Assembly: GCF_025370935.1 (NCBI RefSeq)
Contig: NC_133472.1
Span: 22,351,875 to 22,415,874 of the forward strand
Source: Choristoneura fumiferana
Lineage: Eukaryota > Arthropoda > Insecta > Lepidoptera > Tortricidae
Direction: 5' to 3'
DNA length: 64,000 nt
Shown piece after piece: positions 58,564 to 64,000 of the stretch. Position numbers and translations under genes: made by a program. Every line of letters begins with the position of its first letter. Position 1 is the stretch's first letter. Under the pieces are notes generated by a model, which did not search any database, had not been told where the DNA came from, and saw only the letters and a list, made by a program, of their open reading frames with translations.

Positions 58564-58635
58564 ATGGAGAATATGAAAAAAATGCTATTAGTGAGCAAGA
58601 TTTCGTTGAAAGACTTAAACACAATGAAAATCTAA
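58564..58635 (+). pseudogene. Start of a further virus-like gene, cut short
   Basis: A 23-codon frame begins MENMKKMLLVSK and stops at 58635, just before the assembly gap. In related elements a gene with an 'MxKMVLV' start follows the core-like gene. Too short to be sure. Confidence 0.3.
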
Positions 58636-58677
58636 AACTGAAAACTCATCATCTCGTCTAGATAGGGAGATGCAAAA

Positions 58678-58777
58678 NNNNNNNNNNNNNNNNNNNNNNN
58701 NNNNNNNNNNNNNNNNNNNNNNNNNNNNNNNNNNNNNNNNNNNNNNNNNNNNNNNNNNNNNNNNNNNNNNNNNNNNN
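58678..58777. other. Assembly gap, 100 N
   Basis: Exactly 100 Ns, the usual placeholder of unknown size. The sequence left (virus-like, plus) and right (gypsy integrase, minus) of it need not be neighbours in the genome. Confidence 0.98.
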
Positions 58778-59330
58778 ATTCTTACATGAGAGTATGAATG
58801 ATTTGCTTGTAAAAGCTCCCCCTCTTCAACTAATGGGTTATATTTGGATTTTCTTACATTTGTTTTAATGAGTATCGGACCTGGCGTAAGAAGCCGAGTT
58901 GGTAAAGCCTCCCCGTTACCTGATCTTCGTGGATGTATAAACATCCGTTCATGCGGAGTCATGTTAGTAGACGTGCACAACAGAGAGCGACTGGTAAGCT
59001 CTGTTCACAATCTTCAATATCGAGATTTTTAGATCTGAATAGTGCACCAAAGAGTTACGTTCAGTTTCTCGACCTGCCCGTTCCCTTCAGGGTTGTAAGG
59101 AGTTTCTGCTGGAGAATATGCCCAGAGATATCAAAAACGTCTTGCGCTCTTCAGACATGAAGGAACTTCCTCTATCAGAATGAACGAAAACAGGTGTCCC
59201 GAAAGTGAAAAATTAGTTTTTCAATCATTTTATGATTGTACTGGATGACATGTCTTTGCAAGGGGATGCAAATGGGAATCAGGAATATTCGCCGATGATC
59301 GTTTGTATATACTTGTTACACGTTTTCAAC
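58778..59330 (-). pseudogene. Gypsy-type integrase fragment
   Basis: From 59330 down, TPVFVHSDRGSSFMSEE holds the second catalytic Asp region of a retroviral-type integrase. After a frameshift near 59100, PEGNGQVEKLN text gives the Glu. Then CTSTNMTPHERMFIHPRRSG, GPILIKTNVRKSKYNPLVEE and ELLQANHSYSHVR form the C-terminal region of gypsy integrases. The gene runs into the gap. At least two shifts or stops are present, and the first catalytic Asp and the rest of pol are missing. Confidence 0.7.
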
Positions 59331-59646
59331 GGTATAGGACCTTTACAGCCTTATTAATAAGTGGAGTAGAGTAGGTTTAACTTTAATTCGAGGTTGAACT
59401 TGAGATTAGTAAAAGTCAGTATTAATAAACAAGAAGTAAGGAAAGAGTAAGCTAATCCAGGCTTAGTCTCGGACTAAAACTTAATCCTTGGTGATGCCTA
59501 GTTTAACGATGGAGTAATATTGGAGTAACCTAACTTTTCTGTTTGACGATTGTTGGTTGTGGTTTGCCTGTGGATTTATTTGAAATTCGTTGTAGTAAAT
59601 TTATTTACCTAACTACTATTTTTGCATGCATATAGCATAGAATAGC

Positions 59647-61276
59647 ATGGATTATTATGTCGAAGATTTGCATGTCGTGCAAGAGCTTGAAGGACTCGAG
59701 GAATTAGAACAGGAGGTGGTTAACCATGTAAAATTATACAAAGTTCGCAAAAATCCTTTCGAGCTTACAGAACACGAATTTAAAACTAAATTCCGATTTA
59801 GTCGTGATACTGCCAATTACATAGTTGATATGGTGAAAAATGAGTTAGCAGGTGATGCGAGAGGTGGTCACATACCGCCTCATATCAAAGTCTTAACTGC
59901 CATAAGAGTCTGGGGCCGTGGAGAAGTAAATTAAAATGACTTTACTATCACGTGATATCTTCGTTTTTACTCAATTATTTTTAATGTCTATTTACTTAAC
60001 ATGCAGGAGACTTAGGAGGAATGAGTCAACCTTCAGTCACCCTGATATATAAACAAGTAGCTTTAGCTCTATTAGCTAAAAGAGCGGACTGGATTAAAAT
60101 GCCCCAAAGTGATCAGGAGCAGAACAATGCAATTGCTGGTTTTTTCTCCGTGTGTGGCTTTAGGCAAGTCATAGGTGCAATTGATTGTACTCACATAAGA
60201 ATTCCAAAAGAGAGTGGAGACGTTGGCCAGTACTACATAAACCGGAAGGGATTCAGCTCATTAAATGTGCAAGTGAGTGTATGAATTCTCTACAGATGGC
60301 AAAGTAGATTAATTTTGTTTTGTTATTTATATAAATGCCCCATGCGCCAGGATTTTGACTGGTAGTCTTACCCTTTATGCCGAAACACAGCACTGACCCT
60401 GCACGAAAGAAATAGGCAAACCAAACCTACAGTCTACCTACACCAAACCTGAAAATCAATACTTATGTGACAAATATGTGTAATTCGAAACTCCATGTTA
60501 GATATGAGCGCCGTGGGCCAATTCGACAGCGGCGGCAACCGCGGCATGACCTTGGCTCTAAGACTTTTTATGCGGGACCGATTTTTTTTTAATAAAAAAT
60601 TAAGAAAACCACTTTGTTCCTTCCAAAGAAAGCTTTATATTTATTTTGTTAAAGCATAGAGGACATCAACAAACGTTGTTCTTAAAATATTCATAAGTCC
60701 AAAACCATCACATACGAACTCACGGCGGCGGCGGCGGCGCTCATATCTACTCCATATTAACATTTATTATCTACTTACTTCATTTTTCAGGTAGTGTGTA
60801 ACTCTAATTTAGAGATCATGGACATAGTGACACATTGGCGAGGAAGCACGCATGACTCAAGAATATTCCATGAGAGTAGAATAAAAAGACGATTTGAGTA
60901 ATCAGAATTTAAAGGCCGACTGCTTGGAGATTCGGGTTATGCTTGCACTCCTTATTTATTCACGCCTATTTAGAATCCCAGAACTCCAAAGGAAGAGGCG
61001 TACAACTGGGCACATATAGGAACCCGAAACACTGTGGAGCGTTGTTTCGGGGTGTGGAAGCAACGCTTTAGATGCCTCCTTAAAGGTTTTACAACAAAAT
61101 TAGACAATACCAAGTTATTTATTGTTGCATTGGCGATGCTGCATAATATTGCTGTGCATAGGAATGACTTGCTCGATGATGAAGGCATAAATGATGAGAG
61201 CGAGGAATTCCAAGTACAGCATCCTAATTTAAGGGGCAATGCCTGTAGGGCATCATTTATTGAAGATTTTTTTTAA
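59647..61276 (+). pseudogene. PIF/Harbinger transposase (HARBI1-like), decayed
   Basis: Three exon-like parts. Part 1 is 59647-59924 (ELTEHEFKTKFRFSRDTANY, PPHIKVLTAIRVWGRGE). Part 2 is about 60007-60273 (SQPSVTLIYKQVALALL, DWIKMP, VIGAIDCTHIRIP with the first Asp). Part 3 is 60791-61276 (THWRGSTHDSRIFHES, LLGDSGYACTPYLFTP with the second Asp, RNTVERCFGVWKQRF with the Glu). The junction CAA before GTGAGT to TTTTTCAG before GTAGTG is in phase. The first junction (GGAGAA before GTAAAT; ACATGCAG before GAGACT) does not keep phase as read. In part 3, TAG-type stops fall at about 60898 and 60971. So all three catalytic residues remain but the frame is broken. Terminal repeats and the partner DNA-binding gene were not found. 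Confidence 0.75.
60274..60790 (+). other. Presumed intron of the Harbinger gene
   Basis: It runs from the donor GTGAGT to TTCATTTTTCAG. It holds a short GC-rich inverted pair around ATATGAGCGCCG (60506) and CGGCGGCGGCGGCGCTCATA (60723), the ends of a likely MITE. Confidence 0.5.
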
Positions 61277-61414
61277 TAAAGCAAATATGTTAATTTATAC
61301 AAACGGTTTTATTCAAATATTAACCTATCTAACTTAATAACAATAAAATTAAATAACTTATTAAATCGGGTATTACTTAGCAGCGGTCCATTTTCATGAA
61401 CAAATACTAATTAC

Positions 61415-61540
61415 AAACAATATAATACAAATATTCTTTATTGAACACCACAAATCAATACATTGAGATTACACAAAAAAAGATAAAGTAGACAACAGGC
61501 GCACTTAGTGTAGGCCCAATGTTGGCCGTCAATCAGTGTG
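61415..61540 (-). repeat. Dispersed LINE/SINE tail, opposite copy of 19210-19346
   Basis: ACAAATATTCTTTATTGAAC then ACCACAAATC and AAAGTAGACAACAGGCGCAC give the inverse of the CAATAAA... tail seen at 19210-19346. Confidence 0.5.
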
Positions 61541-62569
61541 CCGTAAATACTACTCGTATAGTTGGGCCAATAGAAGTTACATGTGGGTGAATTAACTAGC
61601 CATACATATATTCCAACAGTTTCCCTACCGTTGGCCAGTTATAGCCAATGCTAAATGTTACTAGGGTCCGCCTGTAATTACGGAGTAACCAGGTAATTAA
61701 TATTTGTTAATGTTAATGAATAAAATTAAATTAAACCTCACGCAACAGCTTAATTTGGTGTTCTTTTTTTAAATCTAAAATTTATTTTTCAATTTTACTA
61801 CATTGTAATTTTTTTTGAAGTATTTAAATTTTTAATTGATGCTCTTACTCTGCCATCTCCATGCGTCTGCTATGCTCTTCGTCTTTCAAACCCTTTGAAT
61901 GGTTTATGATAGCCGTTCTGTGATCAGTGTCCTGTAAATAATAATTAATATACTTATTTCATGTAACTAAGAAAGCAAGTAGTATCTACCCTTTTTTAAC
62001 TATTTAGTACCAGTTGCATGTAAGGCCACGATTATTTCTTTTTCACGCCGTTATCTTCCCAGCTTCACTTGCAACTAACAAAGTAACTAACAAACAATGT
62101 AATCAAATCTTGGAAGTCAATTTTTACCCACTTCTAATAGTTCAATGGACTTGAAATTTAGCATATGTATAGAGCTCCGATGGCAATGAAATAATCGACT
62201 TCCTTTAACAAAAAGGGTGTAATAATATTTTTTCTCACAAAACTTAATTAAGGACATAGGTAAGTAAGTAGGTACCTTTTTATTTATTGAAATATTGTCT
62301 GCCGAGCAGTTTCTTTTCTTTGTACTGCTACTGTGAAATGCCTGCAAAGTGAAATTAATGAAATTGAAATGCAAAAAATATATAAGGCACATCTACTTAT
62401 ATCAGTTGAGATTAACTCAAAAATTTCAGGCATAGGCAAAGTAGCACAACAGTGGAAATCCTACTAATATTGTAAACATGGAATACCATCAGCCAGATCG
62501 AATAGATAGATTATGTAATCACCGACTTGATGTACCTGCAAACATCATTGTTTTGTAGGTATTTTTTGA
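61541..62569. other. AT-rich DNA with minor repeat pieces
   Basis: 62110-62180 (CCCACTTCTAATAGTTCAAT, GGACTTGAAATTTAGCATAT) is a weak relative of the 32480-32760 repeat. No gene is seen. Confidence 0.35.
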
Positions 62570-62602
62570 TAGCTTGCTTGCATGCTTGCCTGCATGCTTG
62601 CT
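62570..62602 (+). repeat. GCTTGCAT array 5, short
   Basis: AGCTTGCTTGCATGCTTGCC then TGCATGCTTGCTCC: four units, directly before the repeat tail at 62610-62705. Confidence 0.75.
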
Positions 62603-62609
62603 CCTTTCT

Positions 62610-62705
62610 AATGGTAAAGGCAACGCATCCGCAATGCCCCTGGTGACACCCGTCTATGGGCGGTGGTGATCTCTTACCATCAGGAGACCCACTTGTTTGG
62701 TTGAA
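62610..62705 (+). repeat. Dispersed repeat tail, GTCTATGGGCGGTGGTGATC type
   Basis: AATGGTAAAGGCAACGCATC, CCCCTGGTGACACCC, GTCTATGGGCGGTGGTGATC and TTACCATCAGGAGACCCAC form, from memory, the end of a common lepidopteran LINE or SINE. Confidence 0.55.
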
Positions 62706-64000
62706 TTTTTGGATTGCTGGTATCAACTGTTGTTGTGTCTCCACCCTTAAAAAAGATGATAAAATATTTTTTATCAGCTAAGGTATAAAATAGCATATGG
62801 AACATGATTAGTACAAAGTTAATTAGTGCTCATCAAATCATCCTAACAGGTAATATTGTGATCTAAATACATCTATTAGTATCAATATCACTGACCTGTG
62901 ACGGACCTGGAACACATATATCCTCAGCATTTAATTTTTCATTTTCACTTGATAAAATTGCATCCCGTGAAAATTTAAATGAATATAATTTTAAAAGCAG
63001 ATCTAAACCTAGCAGTTACCCTTCATATTCAAATGTTACTAACATATGATCTTTAAAAGCTCCGCAGGATTTAACAAGTCTTAAATTTCTGTGGTGATAT
63101 TGTCAGGCGTAGGTGGCCTTGTTCCACCACCTGTCTTACTCGCTGCTTTTTTAAAAGAACTATGGTTTTTTCCTTGCACTCAATTTCATAGCCTTCCACT
63201 GGATTTGTAACTGACTTAACTCTATGGGACGACAATTTCTTTCATTGAAACTAAAAAAAATGTTTGTCTATTAATTAAGGTAATCTATACTATAGGTACT
63301 TATATTATGGGGAGTGTTCACTGAAGTGTTCTGTGGAACTGTTCAAATTGTTGCCTGCGGCTAATTGCCACTACCGCACATCGCGGAACCGTTTGTCCTT
63401 CCATCAGCACCACCTTGATGGATGGCAGCGCAACTTCTTCCGTTGTACGACGAAGATCTAGAACCAGCTTACTGCGTCAGTATTCCCATTAGCGATACAA
63501 CTAAGGGATTTTGAAAAAACGAGCTTGCCTATGCCGAAAAGAGTTGGCTACGCATTGAAATACACTTTGTCTTGCAAGTGTCGCGGCAAAAACTAGTATG
63601 TAATAAAGAAAATAACAGATATCTCAATCTCACCTCTTGTGGATTCATTCCACGCTTTATTTTTTGCTTTATTGGTATTCGTATTCAAGGACTAATTTTC
63701 AATTATGTGTGAATAATTTCTCAGAATACTGCAAAATAATCCCCTTTCGCCTTTGTACTCTTTTGTTTTGTTGTTTTCTTTTTGTATTATTTTTGTGTTT
63801 TATGTACAATAAAGTATTTACATACATAATTTATTATTTGAAGGATCTATCTACTTATAAAAGACAAAAGTCATCAACAAATATGAAATAGAAACCACGC
63901 GAAGACGACCGGAATTTTTTCACTATTTAATAAAAACAACTTACTTTTTCTTCTTCATCCCAATTTGACGAACGGATCCGCTTTTGACTCATTTTTTCAA
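62706..64000. other. AT-rich DNA, no gene seen
   Basis: 63340-63600 is less AT-rich (CTACCGCACATCGCGGAACC, CACCACCTTGATGGATGGCA) and probably a repeat fragment. The rest shows only chance frames, such as the hydrophobic one at 63637-63891. Confidence 0.4.

Overview
The window looks like a piece of a lepidopteran (moth or butterfly) nuclear genome. It is AT-rich and intron-bearing. Its repeats are of kinds I recognise from moth genomes: Helitrons that start TCTATATATATAAAA and end CTAG inside A^T, tRNA-headed SINEs, a SINE whose 3' end reads as a tract of GATGAT, and the element that ends in GGTACGGAACCCTAAAA. Family names are from memory and reading alone; no search was run. A run of exactly 100 Ns (58678-58777) marks a scaffold gap.

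Host gene. The only host gene I can support is on the minus strand, from 44282 down to 18779. Eight exons read as the middle and C-terminal part of a sodium/chloride-dependent SLC6-type transporter (extracellular loop 2 to the C-terminal tail). All seven junctions keep phase and give 391 codons without a stop. The exons for TM1-TM3 are not seen. The introns are packed with transposons.

Layout. 1-2700: repeat fragments and two SINEs head to head. 2698-7620: a Helitron next to, probably inside, a jockey-type LINE. 9300-12900: Helitron-like pieces, a broken Helitron protein gene with a 19-residue repeat, and MITEs. 14400-18350: an RTE-like reverse transcriptase fragment, a mariner fragment, several MITEs and a fold-back element built of short phrases. 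18779-44282: the SLC6 gene, with intronic MITEs (one hAT-type and full of ATCGAT), a 883-bp phrase-repeat element, an interrupted large inverted repeat, two degenerate LINEs, and a three-level nest (outer repeat > MULE with FLYWCH finger > SINE). 45044-47482: an LTR retrotransposon with gag/protease only and a tRNA-Pro primer site. 47500-51050: GCTTGCAT arrays and repeat fragments.

Virus-like block. 51600-58640 is a Polinton/adintovirus-like endogenous viral block. It holds a two-exon gene for a small basic protein, a protein-primed family B DNA polymerase whose start codon lies in a separate upstream exon, a small gene inside that polymerase's intron, an intact packaging-type ATPase, and a frameshifted small core-like gene. 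Three TATA boxes sit just upstream of the first three genes. No capsid or integrase gene of this block is visible before the assembly gap. Beyond the gap lie a gypsy integrase fragment (minus) and a decayed PIF/Harbinger transposase gene (plus).
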